From Pseudomonadota bacterium (GTDB taxonomy: Bacteria > Pseudomonadota > Gammaproteobacteria > Steroidobacterales > Steroidobacteraceae): DNA of 64,000 nucleotides. This document shows positions 1 to 8,229 of the stretch, piece by piece. The stretch is taken from the NCBI GenBank assembly GCA_021808195.1, contig JAKBCE010000002.1, positions 1 to 64,000 of the forward strand, in the 5' to 3' direction. Under the pieces are notes generated by a model, which was not told the origin of the DNA, did no database searches, and saw only the letters and a list, made by a program, of their open reading frames with translations. The position numbers and the translations under genes were made by a program. Within the stretch, counting starts at the first letter, position 1. Every line of letters begins with the position of its first letter.

Positions 1-308
1 GAGCGTGAACCGATCTACCGGGAGGCCGAGACGGTGCATGCCTATGCGGCGAGCCTGTTCGGACTCGAGGAGTCGCAGTTGCGCCAGCTCAGCGACGATC
101 GGCTGGGCCGGGCACTGGAGCGGCTCTACGATGCCGACCGGGCAGCACTGTTGACTGCCGTGGTGCTCGCCGTAGGCCGATCCTTCGGTGTGCGCTTTGA
201 CGAGCTGCACAATGATTCGACCTCGATCCGATTCTGTGGACAGTATCGCAAGCAACCGGAGTTGATCCGCGGGCGTCGTCCGGCGCGTCTAGCGTTCGGA
301 TTCAGCAA
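1..308 (+). pseudogene. IS1634-family transposase, 5' part (interrupted; start lies left of window)
   Basis: The reading frame is open from base 1, so the true start is outside the window. It holds the N-terminal helical region and the first catalytic aspartate in HNDSTS, then reaches the FGFSK motif. At that point the frame runs into the terminal repeat of a RIT element. The frame resumes at 3700 with KDHRPDLKQL, which is the usual continuation in IS1634 transposases. The gene is therefore split by insertion and presumably inactive. The frame continues about 100 bases into the element, to base 405, as meaningless read-through. Confidence 0.85.
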
Positions 309-337
309 AAATGTTGCGGCGAAAAATATGTGGCGGC
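303..337 (+). repeat. RIT left terminal inverted repeat
   Basis: This 35-bp repeat is the reverse complement of 3641-3675 with one mismatch (g at 321 against a in the other copy). It begins cagcaaaaatgttgcggc. Its inner end overlaps the hairpin at 332-359. Confidence 0.85.
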
Positions 338-359
338 AGTTCCCGAGAGAACTGCCGCC
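332..359. terminator. Hairpin at the left RIT end, downstream of ritC
   Basis: A perfect 11-bp stem (ggcggcagttc with gaactgccgcc) encloses a 6-base loop. It lies about 40 bases past the ritC stop and overlaps the inner edge of the terminal repeat. It could stop rit transcription or help the recombinases recognise this end. There is no clear T-run, so the terminator role is uncertain. Confidence 0.5.
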
Positions 360-399
360 GAGCTGCGGGAGTGACGATCTCGCGCACATATATTTCCCA

Positions 400-1395
400 T
401 TATAGTCCGCGGAGAAACTCCATGAGGGACGGCATCGGCCCGCGTCGCGCCGGCCTCGGCAGGTCAGTGATGTCGAGGCATGCGAGGGCTTTAGCCTTCA
501 TGTCGAGATCGACCTCGGCGTACACGTGGGTTGTGTCCAGCGAGACGTGGCCGAGCCAGGCGCGGATCGTGTTGATATCGACGCCTGCGCGGAGTAAGTG
601 GACCGCGGTGGTGTGCCTCGCGGTGTGCGGGCTCACGCGCTTTGTTGCCAGGCTCGGAATGGTAAGCGAGGCCGTCCTGCCATAGGCGGCAACGAGACGA
701 TAAATACCGAACCGTGTCATGGGCTTGCCCGTTCGTCCGCGGAACACTGTATCTTCAGGCGTCCTGCCTGCGAGCAGTGGGCGCAATGCGGCTACGGTCT
801 CGGGCCAGAGTGGGCAGACGCGCCATTTGTTGCCCTTGCCGAGGATCCGCACCGATGGCGAAGTGCCGCGATGCAGGTTGCCGACAGGGAGCCGCGCCGC
901 CTCATCCGCCCGAGCCCCGCTGTTGTACAGGAACAGAAGTATTGCGTGGTCACGGGCTCCGAGGGGCGTACGCCGATCGGGTGTTCGCAAGAGCGCATCG
1001 AGCTCTGTCTTCTCGAGGTAGCCGATTACGGTCTTGGCAGCCTTCTTGAAGGGGATGGAGCGGATTTCCATGCACCACGCCAAGTGTTCCGGAGCTCGGG
1101 TCCCGATGAAGCGAGCCAGGGCGTGAATCGCGCCAAGACGCTGATTGCGCGTAGCGACACTGCAGTGCCGGTCCCGCTCGACGTGCTCCAGGAATTGACG
1201 TACTGCCGAGGGCGAAACCTCCTCGATAGACAGCCGATCGATGCTGACGCCGGATCGACGACTGACGAACGGCAGAAGCAGGGTAAGAGTATCGCGATAG
1301 CTCATTTGGGTGTTGTGCGCCAAGTTGCGTTCGACGACGATATGCTCGAGGAGGAACCTCCGAACCCAAGGTGCCAGCAGATTACGGTCAATCAC
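400..1395 (-). CDS. ritC: Tyrosine recombinase RitC
   Basis: This is a site-specific integrase of 331 residues. The N-terminal core-binding domain covers roughly the first 110 residues. The catalytic domain carries the R of GARADEA, the HTARH box, LGHVS and the nucleophile tyrosine in HVYAEVD. I chose the GTG at 1395 because a strong Shine-Dalgarno AGGAGGT lies five bases upstream, inside the end of ritB; an ATG at 1425 is the alternative. It overlaps ritB by 8 bp and is the last gene of the trio. In the RIT family the three recombinases are thought to act together. Confidence 0.85.
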   Translation of the reverse strand: MIDRNLLAPWVRRFLLEHIVVERNLAHNTQMSYRDTLTLLLPFVSRRSGVSIDRLSIEEVSPSAVRQFLEHVERDRHCSVATRNQRLGAIHALARFIGTRAPEHLAWCMEIRSIPFKKAAKTVIGYLEKTELDALLRTPDRRTPLGARDHAILLFLYNSGARADEAARLPVGNLHRGTSPSVRILGKGNKWRVCPLWPETVAALRPLLAGRTPEDTVFRGRTGKPMTRFGIYRLVAAYGRTASLTIPSLATKRVSPHTARHTTAVHLLRAGVDINTIRAWLGHVSLDTTHVYAEVDLDMKAKALACLDITDLPRPARRGPMPSLMEFLRGL

Positions 1396-2332
1396 GAGGC
1401 ACCTCCTGCCCAGCGTACTGAGCAAAGCGTCGACTGGCCTCCTGCAGCAGTTCCGGGGTCATCTGCAGATAGCGCTGGGTCGAGCGGATGTCCACGTGGC
1501 CGAGGTAGGTTGCGAGGCGCGGCAATAGCTGCTGGACGTTCTTGCCGGCGCGGTACCACGCCAGCACCCGATGCGCAGCAGCCGTATGTCGCAAGTCGTG
1601 CAGACGAGGCGGCCTTGGCTCGCCGGGCGGACAGGTGATCCCGGCTGCGGAGCGAATGCGCTGGAACGTGGTGATGACCTCCTGGTAGTAGAAACCATGT
1701 CCCGTACGCGTACAGAGGAACGCGGACCTCTCACCCTCTGGCAGCGCCAACAGGCGACGGCGGTCCAGATACGCCGCCAGATGCCGGGTAAGGCGAGGTC
1801 CTATGGCCACGATGCGTGTCTTGTAGAACTTCGTGTCCCGGACTGTGACCAGCCGTCGGACCAAATCGATGTCGCTTACGGTGAGCGAGATGGCCTCGCT
1901 CACCCGCAATCCCGTGCCATAGAGCAGCAGGAGCAATGTCCGGTATGTCATTGCCTGCAGAGGGCTCGCGCGGTGCTCGAGCACCGCGGTCGCCTCGAGC
2001 AGCCGCTGCAGCTCCGCGGTCGAGTACACATAGGGAGTCTGCGGAGGAGCCAGCTTGGGCGGATGCTCCGGCAACGGCGAGAAGGCGACAAGGTCGTGAG
2101 CGAGCGCATACCGATACAGGCCCGCCAGGCAGGCTCTCTTGGTCCTCCACGTCGCTGTCGGCGCACCACGGCCGCGCAGAAAGCGCTCGACGGCAGTAGG
2201 GGTGATGTCGGACAGGGGTGCATTGCCTGACTCCCTGACAAACTGACGCAGATACCGCCCCGCTCGGTCGAGCTGCACGCCGAGGGCACGACGTGCTGCC
2301 AGATAGGCCTCGACGGCTTCAAGGGCAGTCAT
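1388..2332 (-). CDS. ritB: Tyrosine recombinase RitB
   Basis: This is the middle integrase of the trio, 314 residues from the ATG at 2332, which overlaps the ritA stop as ATGA. Catalytic landmarks are RVSEA (first arginine), the HDLRHTAA box, LGHVD and the tyrosine in STQRYLQM. The reading frame is open further upstream to 2725, but that stretch lies inside ritA and shows no recombinase similarity, so the overlap start is preferred. The 4-bp coupling suggests translation in fixed ratio with ritA. Confidence 0.85.
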   Translation of the reverse strand: MTALEAVEAYLAARRALGVQLDRAGRYLRQFVRESGNAPLSDITPTAVERFLRGRGAPTATWRTKRACLAGLYRYALAHDLVAFSPLPEHPPKLAPPQTPYVYSTAELQRLLEATAVLEHRASPLQAMTYRTLLLLLYGTGLRVSEAISLTVSDIDLVRRLVTVRDTKFYKTRIVAIGPRLTRHLAAYLDRRRLLALPEGERSAFLCTRTGHGFYYQEVITTFQRIRSAAGITCPPGEPRPPRLHDLRHTAAAHRVLAWYRAGKNVQQLLPRLATYLGHVDIRSTQRYLQMTPELLQEASRRFAQYAGQEVPRD

Positions 2333-3543
2333 GGCAGGTCTCCCAAATCGAAGTCGCCGACTTCCCGCAGGGCGGGCAGATCCACCTTGGTGTAGATCCG
2401 GGTAGCGGCAGCGCTGCGGTGTCCGAGGTGATCTCCGATCTCCTTCAGCGTCAGACGGTCGGCGAGGAGCCGCGCCGCGCAGGAATGCCGCAGCGCGTGA
2501 GGGCCGAGGTGTGCTGCTTTGATGCCGAGGGCGCGTAATCTCTCGCTCACGACGTGATAGATGGCTCCATCTCCGATCGGCTGATGCGGAGCCTGCAGGC
2601 GAATGAAGACCTCGGGGTACGGTACCCTTGGCCGGACCGTATCCACGTAACGGGACAGGACCTCGGCGACGGACCTCTGCAGCGGATACACCTGCGGCTG
2701 CCGACGCTTCAGGCGGTGTATCCATAGGCGGCGTCCTGCCCAGTCAATCTGATCGAGCCGGAGGGCGGCCACCTCGCCACGGCGCAGACCGTAGACGGCA
2801 AGGAGCATCAGGATCGCCCGATCACGGACGTCGCGGGGGCTGGCGGAGGCAGTGCTTGCCAGGAGCTTGTGGACCTCCTCCCAACTGAGCGCGTAAGGAA
2901 GTGACTCAAGCTGGTAGATGCGTGGACCGAGAATCGCATCTGGTAGTCGCCGGGGACATGCTCCTATCGAGGCTGCGTACCGCAGAAACGCCCGCAACCG
3001 CGTCGCCATCGACGCCACGGAAATCCGGGACCATCGATCCCCGAAGGTGGCGAAGTAGGCGTCCAGATCATGAGGGCGCAGGCTCGCCAAGTCCCGACCG
3101 CTCTGGCCGCACCACCGCAAGAAGTTCGTGGTGCACGAGTTGCGCGCGTGTACGGTCGCCGGACTGAATCCCCGCTCTTGACGCATCCAGGCCAGGTATG
3201 ACTCCAGATGCGCCGCAAAAGGGATCGACTCTTCCTCAGAGTGCCACCAGCCGAGGAACTTCAGCCATGGTCGGCCGAACTCCAGAAAGACTTGCGCCAT
3301 CGTCGGGCCTGGCGACGGCCGAGCATGAACGATTTGGTGCAATCTCTCCGCGTTGACACCCTGGCGGTCGCGCGGCACCAGCCGCTTGGCTATCCATAAT
3401 AAGCACTTTGCGCGCTTGCGCTGTTGGCCAAAGGGCGCACCGCCGGCTGCACAGTGCTGAAGGTATCGTCGTCGCTCTGCAGCGAGCGGACCCGTCTGAT
3501 GACGCTGCAACGCGGCGTTCTGACGAAAGAGCGTCTGAAACAT
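2329..3543 (-). CDS. ritA: Tyrosine recombinase RitA
   Basis: This is the first and longest recombinase of the trio, 404 residues from ATG 3543. It has a long N-terminal extension of about 80 residues, then a core-binding domain and a catalytic domain with GLRRGEVAAL, HALRHSCA, LGHRS and the tyrosine in RIYTKVD. A purine-rich gggag stretch lies about eight bases before the ATG. About 100 bases separate its start from the right terminal repeat, enough for a promoter. The exact start is uncertain because the N-terminal 80 residues look atypical. Confidence 0.8.
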   Translation of the reverse strand: MFQTLFRQNAALQRHQTGPLAAERRRYLQHCAAGGAPFGQQRKRAKCLLWIAKRLVPRDRQGVNAERLHQIVHARPSPGPTMAQVFLEFGRPWLKFLGWWHSEEESIPFAAHLESYLAWMRQERGFSPATVHARNSCTTNFLRWCGQSGRDLASLRPHDLDAYFATFGDRWSRISVASMATRLRAFLRYAASIGACPRRLPDAILGPRIYQLESLPYALSWEEVHKLLASTASASPRDVRDRAILMLLAVYGLRRGEVAALRLDQIDWAGRRLWIHRLKRRQPQVYPLQRSVAEVLSRYVDTVRPRVPYPEVFIRLQAPHQPIGDGAIYHVVSERLRALGIKAAHLGPHALRHSCAARLLADRLTLKEIGDHLGHRSAAATRIYTKVDLPALREVGDFDLGDLP

Positions 3544-3640
3544 GGCAGGACTCCCATCGTGAGGAGCTGCCAGCAGACGCCGAACTCTTATGTTGCGTCA
3601 ATGCCGCGGATGGGACGGAAGAGCACCCTCAGGCGTCACC

Positions 3641-3675
3641 GCCGCCACATATTTTTTGCCGCAACATTTTTGCTG
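3641..3675 (-). repeat. RIT right terminal inverted repeat
   Basis: This is the partner of the left repeat at 303-337, 35 bp with one mismatch. Its outer end (gctg) is also the start of an additional hairpin at 3671-3700 that the left end lacks. Confidence 0.85.
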
Positions 3676-3700
3676 GTATGTGGTGGATCACATACCAGCA
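3671..3700. repeat. Perfect 12-bp inverted repeat at the right RIT junction
   Basis: tgctggtatgtg at 3671-3682 pairs perfectly with cacataccagca at 3689-3700 around a 6-base loop. It lies between the right terminal repeat and the point where the transposase frame resumes. It is absent at the left junction, so it is either element sequence or a recombination footprint. It resembles the paired-arm layout of a tyrosine recombinase core site, but that is inference. Confidence 0.7.
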
Positions 3701-4905
3701 AGGACCATAGGCCTGATTTGAAGCAACTGCTGTTCATCCTCACAACCGCCGCGGACGGCGGCGTGCCGGTACAGTTCCGCTGTGCCGACGGGAACACCAG
3801 TGACTCGGTGACGCATATCGAGACCTGGAATACCCTGCGCACCGTGGCCGGTCGCGCGGACTTTCTCTATGTGGCCGACTCAAAGCTCTGCTCGCACGGC
3901 AACCTCGATGAGATCCATCGCGCCGGCGGGCGCTTCGTGACGGTTCTGCCGCGCTCGCGGGTGGAGGACAGGCGGTTCCGCAAGTGGCTCCAGTCCAATA
4001 CTCCGTCCTGGCAGCTGCTCTGGGACCGACCGTGCCCGAAGGGTCACGAGGGTCCTCCCGATCGCTGGTCCGTGTACCGCGACCCGATCGGCTCGATGGA
4101 AGCGTGGCCGCTGGTGTGGGTGTGGTCAACCCGGCTGACCGAGCGCCAGCGCATCCGGCGCCAGGAACACATCGCTGTGGCCACCGAGAAACTCGCAGCG
4201 CTGCGCGCACGCATCGTCAGTCCCAAGGCCCGACTGCGCGCCGCCTCGCGCATCGATTTCGAGGTCGAGAAGATCCTCGAGCATTATCACGTGCGGCGCT
4301 ATCTGAAGGTCACCCGCACGGTCAGCGCCGAGCACTCCTTCAAGCAGACCCGTCGCGGCCGACCGGGACCGAACAGCGCCTATCGGCGTATCACCCGCCG
4401 ACATTACGACCTCGAGTGGAGCATTGACCAGGCTGCTGTCACCTACGATGAACGCTCAGATGGCATGTATCCTTTGGTCACAAATGATCGTGATCTGACC
4501 GCAGAGCAGGTCCTGCAAGCGCACAAGGGCCAACCCACCATCGAGAAGCGATTCGAACAACTGAAGACCGTCCACGAGATCGCCCCGGTGTTCCTGAAAA
4601 ACCCTGGCCGCATCGAGGCGTTCTTCACCATGTATTTTTTCGCACTCCTCGTGCAGGCACTGATTGAACGCGAGCTGCGCCGCGCGATGCAACGTGAGCG
4701 TCTGAAGGCCCTGCCGATCTATCCGGAGGAGCGCCGCTGTGCGCGCCCGACGACCGAGCAGATCCTGCGGCTCTTCGCTCACGCGCAGCGACACACCCTC
4801 ATGCGCGCAGGGCTCGTGGTTCAGACTTTCGAGGCCGACCTCACGCCGCGGCAGCAGCAAGTCCTTGAATTGCTGGGCGTCCCACAGCGTGCATTCCGCA
4901 GCTGA
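3700..4905 (+). pseudogene. IS1634-family transposase, 3' part
   Basis: This continues the transposase gene interrupted at 308. It begins KDHRPDLKQL and carries the second catalytic aspartate in VADSKLCS. The region with the catalytic glutamate is around EKRFEQLKTVHEI, followed by a C-terminal hydrophobic helix (MYFFALLVQALIE). It ends at a normal stop. Joining residues up to FGFSK with this part would rebuild one full-length protein, so precise excision could restore the gene. The frame is also open upstream to 3424 within the RIT element, without meaning. Confidence 0.85.
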
Positions 4906-5116
4906 CGGCGGCTTGGAAATTCGCCCAAATCACACCCGAGATGTGCGGAAAATGCGGCCTGCGCGCATAGCCTACCCTTTTCGCCGCGCGACGGATCCAC
5001 TCGTGGATCGCAGACGGGTCAGTAGGCGTTCAGCTCGACTCGGACCGCCTTCTCTTGGCGAGGGAGCACTCCTCCCAGTCGGCAGCGCAACATGTGCGGA
5101 GTCACCGCATAAAGGA

Positions 5117-5142
5117 ACCGGCGCCCGCGGTCGGGCGCCGGT
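5117..5142 (-). terminator. GC-rich hairpin downstream of the TonB receptor gene
   Basis: A perfect 10-bp stem, accggcgccc with gggcgccggt, encloses a 6-base loop. It lies 19 bases past the receptor stop on the minus strand and is followed there by ttccttta. It is a likely intrinsic terminator with a weak U-run. The rest of 4906-5160 shows no gene. Confidence 0.6.
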
Positions 5143-5160
5143 CGATGGATGAAGCTTCCC

Positions 5161-7488
5161 TTAGAAGCGCGCGGTCACCTTTACGCCCCAGTAACGCATC
5201 GCATCACGCGGCACCTGCAGCCGCTGGTACGACCCTGGCGACACACCGTTGCCGGTGGGCGTAATGAAGACCGTGTAGAACTGATTGGTCAGGTTTCGCC
5301 CAATCAGACTCACATTGTACTTGCCGTTATCAAACCCAAGGTCCAGCGTCGCGCCCAGCAACGAATACGCCGGCTGCCGAGCCATCGGGTTCTGATTGAT
5401 ATCAAAGTTTGTGAGACTGGTATAGGAGTAATTGAGACTCAGACGAGCGGTGTACGATACATCATGCAGCGGCAGCAGCCAGCTCGGCGTGATATTCAGC
5501 TTGTTCTCCGGGGCAAACGGGAACATCGCTCCGTCATGTACGCTTCGGCAGCTCTGCAGTGCAGCGCCGGTCTGACCGGCACAAGTGTATGCGACGATAT
5601 ACGCTTTATCATACGCGTATCCGCCCGTGACGCTCAGATTGTCGGTCGGCTGCCAATCGAAATCCAGTGCCACACCCTCAGAACGCACGGTGCCCGCATT
5701 GGCGAGACTGGTAGTGACGGCCCCATTGGTGACGACGAAGCTATTGGCCTGGAAGTCATAAAACGTCTCGTACCAAGCCGACAGATTCAGCACAAGACTA
5801 TTGTTGAACAGCTGATTCTTTAGCCCCACCTCATAGTCATTCGACGTCTCCGGCGCCACCGGCGCCGCATTCAGCGCCGACATGTTAAAGAAGACGTTGA
5901 ACGCAGGACCAAGCCAGCCGTGACTATAGGTCGCATACGCCATCACGTCACGCGTAATGTCGTACTTCGCTCCAGCCTTGGCAGACCAGCCGTTGTTACT
6001 GGTATTTCCAGCGCCAGCGTAGGGTCCGCCTATGCCCGGTCCCGTAGTCGGCGAGTCCACACGGTTGAAGTTATACGCGACGTAATCGTGCGTCACCCTA
6101 CCTCCCGCGACGAGACTAAGACGCTTCGTGACGTGCAGAGTCGTCTGGCCGAAAAGCGCTTGGGTATCGTTGCGCGTATCGAACTGCGCAGTGCCGCGGG
6201 TATCGAGGTATGTACTGAAGCCGGGCGCGCACGGAGCGAACCCGGTTCCATTCACCGGCAGGGTGGAAGCCGTGCAGGCCTGATCGTGCCGTATGAAATA
6301 GTCCTGTTCGTCCGAATGCCACACAAAGGCGCCAATGGTATAGCTCATGAACTGATCAGTCGGCGATGCCAGTCGGATCTCTTCGCTGTACTGCTTGAAA
6401 TCCAAGCCGCCGCGATCATGCAGCTTGATGTCGAGCGGATTGACGTAACTGCAGCAGCCCGCGTGAAAGTCTCCATCGCGCCCCTGGTAGTTATACCAGC
6501 GCTGAAAAGCGGAAATCGAGGTCAACGTATCCCGGCCCAAGCGCCACTCCACCGTTCCAGATACGCCTGCGCTGGTATTGATCTGACTCGGCACAAAGTC
6601 ATTGTTGATGTTGAGCGCCTTAGGTCCCGGGGTCGATGGCGCGAGCTCCGGCAGAAACACGTTGGTCCAGGATGCATTCGGAATGTATGCGCCAAGCACG
6701 TCGGCACAGCAGTCATCTTTGGAGTGGTAATAGTTTCCCTCCAGAGTCAACTTGAGGGAATCATTCACCTGGTCGACAATTTTGCCGCGAATCCCCTGCC
6801 GACGGTATCCGTTGGTCTGCTTATGATTGTAAACGTTGTATATGTTTCCCGGGAAATCCTGGTAGATCGCCGACACCTGATAACCGATGTGTCCGTTGAT
6901 CGGTCCGGATAGATTCAGCGCCGCATGGTATTCATGACCTTCATACCACGCAACGCTCGCATTCCCCTGAAAGCGCCGCGTTGGATCGGTCGTGACGATA
7001 TTGATCACACCCGCCGTTGCATTCATGCCATAAAGCGTGCCCTGCGGACCATTCAGGACCTCAATGCGATTGATGTCCGTGAAGGCGCTGAAGGCCATAC
7101 CCGGACGGCCCATGACTACCCCGTCGACGACGACGTCCACGCTCGGTTCAGCCGCCGGGGAGAACGATTGCGTGCCGATGCCTCGTATGGCCAGGGTGGC
7201 GTTCGAGTTCGTCGAGCCACGTTCGAAGGTCAGCGTGGGCACCAGCTTCTCCAAGCTCTCTGCGCTATCGATGCCCGCAGCAAGTAGAGCCGAACCGGTC
7301 ACGACGCTGACGGCGGATGGAACCTCATGCAGAGGCTGATGGCGCTTTTCGGCGGTCACCACGATTTCCGCGAGTGTCGCGACGTGGTCCTGGCTCGCAG
7401 CGCCGCCGACCGCAGGCGATTGAGCAAAGCTCGGCGCCGAGAGTAGCGCGGCGCTCACGAGCAGCAGTCCGGATCGAATGAACCTCAT
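5161..7488 (-). CDS. TonB-dependent outer-membrane receptor (candidate SQ-glycoside importer)
   Basis: This 775-residue protein has a signal peptide (residues 1-22, ending SFAQ), a TonB-box-like EIVVTAEKR at 41-49, a plug domain with IEVLNGPQGTLYG and a 22-strand-type barrel ending in phenylalanine. It belongs to the class often labelled iron-complex receptor, but such proteins in proteobacteria also import sugars. A copy of the shared 17-bp palindrome lies 35 bp before the start, linking it to the sulfoquinovose genes. I infer that it brings sulfoquinovosyl glycerol or a related sulfolipid fragment across the outer membrane. A run of nine G precedes the start codon. Confidence 0.85.
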   Translation of the reverse strand: MRFIRSGLLLVSAALLSAPSFAQSPAVGGAASQDHVATLAEIVVTAEKRHQPLHEVPSAVSVVTGSALLAAGIDSAESLEKLVPTLTFERGSTNSNATLAIRGIGTQSFSPAAEPSVDVVVDGVVMGRPGMAFSAFTDINRIEVLNGPQGTLYGMNATAGVINIVTTDPTRRFQGNASVAWYEGHEYHAALNLSGPINGHIGYQVSAIYQDFPGNIYNVYNHKQTNGYRRQGIRGKIVDQVNDSLKLTLEGNYYHSKDDCCADVLGAYIPNASWTNVFLPELAPSTPGPKALNINNDFVPSQINTSAGVSGTVEWRLGRDTLTSISAFQRWYNYQGRDGDFHAGCCSYVNPLDIKLHDRGGLDFKQYSEEIRLASPTDQFMSYTIGAFVWHSDEQDYFIRHDQACTASTLPVNGTGFAPCAPGFSTYLDTRGTAQFDTRNDTQALFGQTTLHVTKRLSLVAGGRVTHDYVAYNFNRVDSPTTGPGIGGPYAGAGNTSNNGWSAKAGAKYDITRDVMAYATYSHGWLGPAFNVFFNMSALNAAPVAPETSNDYEVGLKNQLFNNSLVLNLSAWYETFYDFQANSFVVTNGAVTTSLANAGTVRSEGVALDFDWQPTDNLSVTGGYAYDKAYIVAYTCAGQTGAALQSCRSVHDGAMFPFAPENKLNITPSWLLPLHDVSYTARLSLNYSYTSLTNFDINQNPMARQPAYSLLGATLDLGFDNGKYNVSLIGRNLTNQFYTVFITPTGNGVSPGSYQRLQVPRDAMRYWGVKVTARF

Positions 7489-7492
7489 GGAA

Positions 7493-7501
7493 CCCCCCCC
7501 C
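7493..7501 (-). repeat. G9 homopolymer in the ribosome-binding region of the TonB receptor gene
   Basis: Nine consecutive G on the coding strand sit four bases before the ATG at 7488, where the Shine-Dalgarno element should be. No other purine-rich site is visible there. Length changes by slippage would alter ribosome spacing. Confidence 0.6.
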
Positions 7502-7522
7502 TCAGATAGTCACCCCATGTGT

Positions 7523-7539
7523 CTTATATAAGATATAAG
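7523..7539 (-). promoter_or_regulatory. Candidate GntR operator, copy 1 (TonB receptor)
   Basis: Read on the minus strand this is CTTATATCTTATATAAG, identical over 17 bp to the sites at 18191-18207 and 24176-24192. It is a perfect 7-bp inverted repeat around a 3-base spacer, and it is AT-rich in a GC-rich background. It lies 35 bp before the receptor start and 45 bp past the stop of the neighbouring small-subunit gene. Confidence 0.75.
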
Positions 7540-7584
7540 AGAATCGGGCAAGGGGTCAATCCCTGCCGGGAGCAGTTCGACGAT

Positions 7585-8229
7585 TCAAACGCCGAGGCGA
7601 GCGAGCACTTCGGGAGGAGGACCGGCAAAAGTCGCAGACGGCTGATAGCCGACGTAGCCGAGTTCCGCCACGCCCGTGAGAGTTGTGTAGTAGCCCACCA
7701 GGCATATATTGCGAAAGCGGCTGAAAAACTGTGCCGCCGCGCCCTGCCCTGCAACCGCGCGCGACTGCAGGCGCGCGACGAGCGCCTCGACTTGAGCAGT
7801 AGCAAGACCGTTGACGGGACCGGGCGCATCCCGTTCCATTGCCGCAAGACCGTCGAGGATCACCTGCCGATCGGCTTGCTGCTGCGGATACGGCGCGCTG
7901 ATCCATTCATCGAGGAAGTCGGGAACCCCCACGGTGCTTGCAGCCGGCGAAGTGCCGATTTGGGGCAAAAATACATCGGCCAGTCGCGCCACGGCACCCT
8001 TCTGCTGCGCACTCAGCGTCAGCGGCCAGGTGACATGGGGATGGAGCAGGTTCGGATCACGGCCATAACCGTGATCCCCGGGAGCGGAAGGGGACGCATC
8101 GCGGTTGCCCAATGGCCCCTTATGCCGTTGTGCACTTTGGGCCTGCGCAAGATCAATGTGTACGGCCGGAGAGGCGCCCAGTGCCAGCGCGCGCAGCAGC
8201 CAACTCAACGTCTTTCGGCGGTCAACCAT
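7585..8229 (-). CDS. Gluconate 2-dehydrogenase subunit 3-type small subunit, exported
   Basis: This 214-residue protein has a twin-arginine-like start (DRRKTLSWLLRALALG), so it is probably exported folded. The rest matches the Gluconate_2-dh3 family, the small partner of membrane-linked GMC dehydrogenases; visible landmarks are LADVFLPQIGTSPAAS and FRNICLVGYYTT. ATG 8229 overlaps the GMC gene stop by 8 bp. In known glycoside 3-dehydrogenases this subunit accompanies the flavoprotein, and a separate cytochrome usually takes the electrons; no cytochrome gene is visible here. It is the last gene of its operon. Confidence 0.8.
   Translation of the reverse strand: MVDRRKTLSWLLRALALGASPAVHIDLAQAQSAQRHKGPLGNRDASPSAPGDHGYGRDPNLLHPHVTWPLTLSAQQKGAVARLADVFLPQIGTSPAASTVGVPDFLDEWISAPYPQQQADRQVILDGLAAMERDAPGPVNGLATAQVEALVARLQSRAVAGQGAAAQFFSRFRNICLVGYYTTLTGVAELGYVGYQPSATFAGPPPEVLARLGV

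Larger units (their letters stand above)
303..3701 (-). mobile_element. Recombinase-in-trio (RIT) element inserted in an IS1634 transposase gene
   Basis: Three overlapping tyrosine recombinase genes on the minus strand fill the element. It is bounded by inverted repeats at 303-337 and 3641-3675. The transposase frame breaks at 306/309 and resumes in the same frame at 3700. The hexamer cagcaa occurs at both junctions (303-308 and 3696-3701), so the element proper is about 3.4 kb with either copy assigned to the target. RIT elements are known as trios of integrases moving as a unit; no cargo gene is present here. All three open reading frames are intact, so it may still be mobile. Confidence 0.85.

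Noticed and set aside
2333..2725. N-terminal extension of RitB
   Set aside because: It lies inside ritA; the ATGA overlap start gives a complete recombinase and the typical RIT gene coupling.
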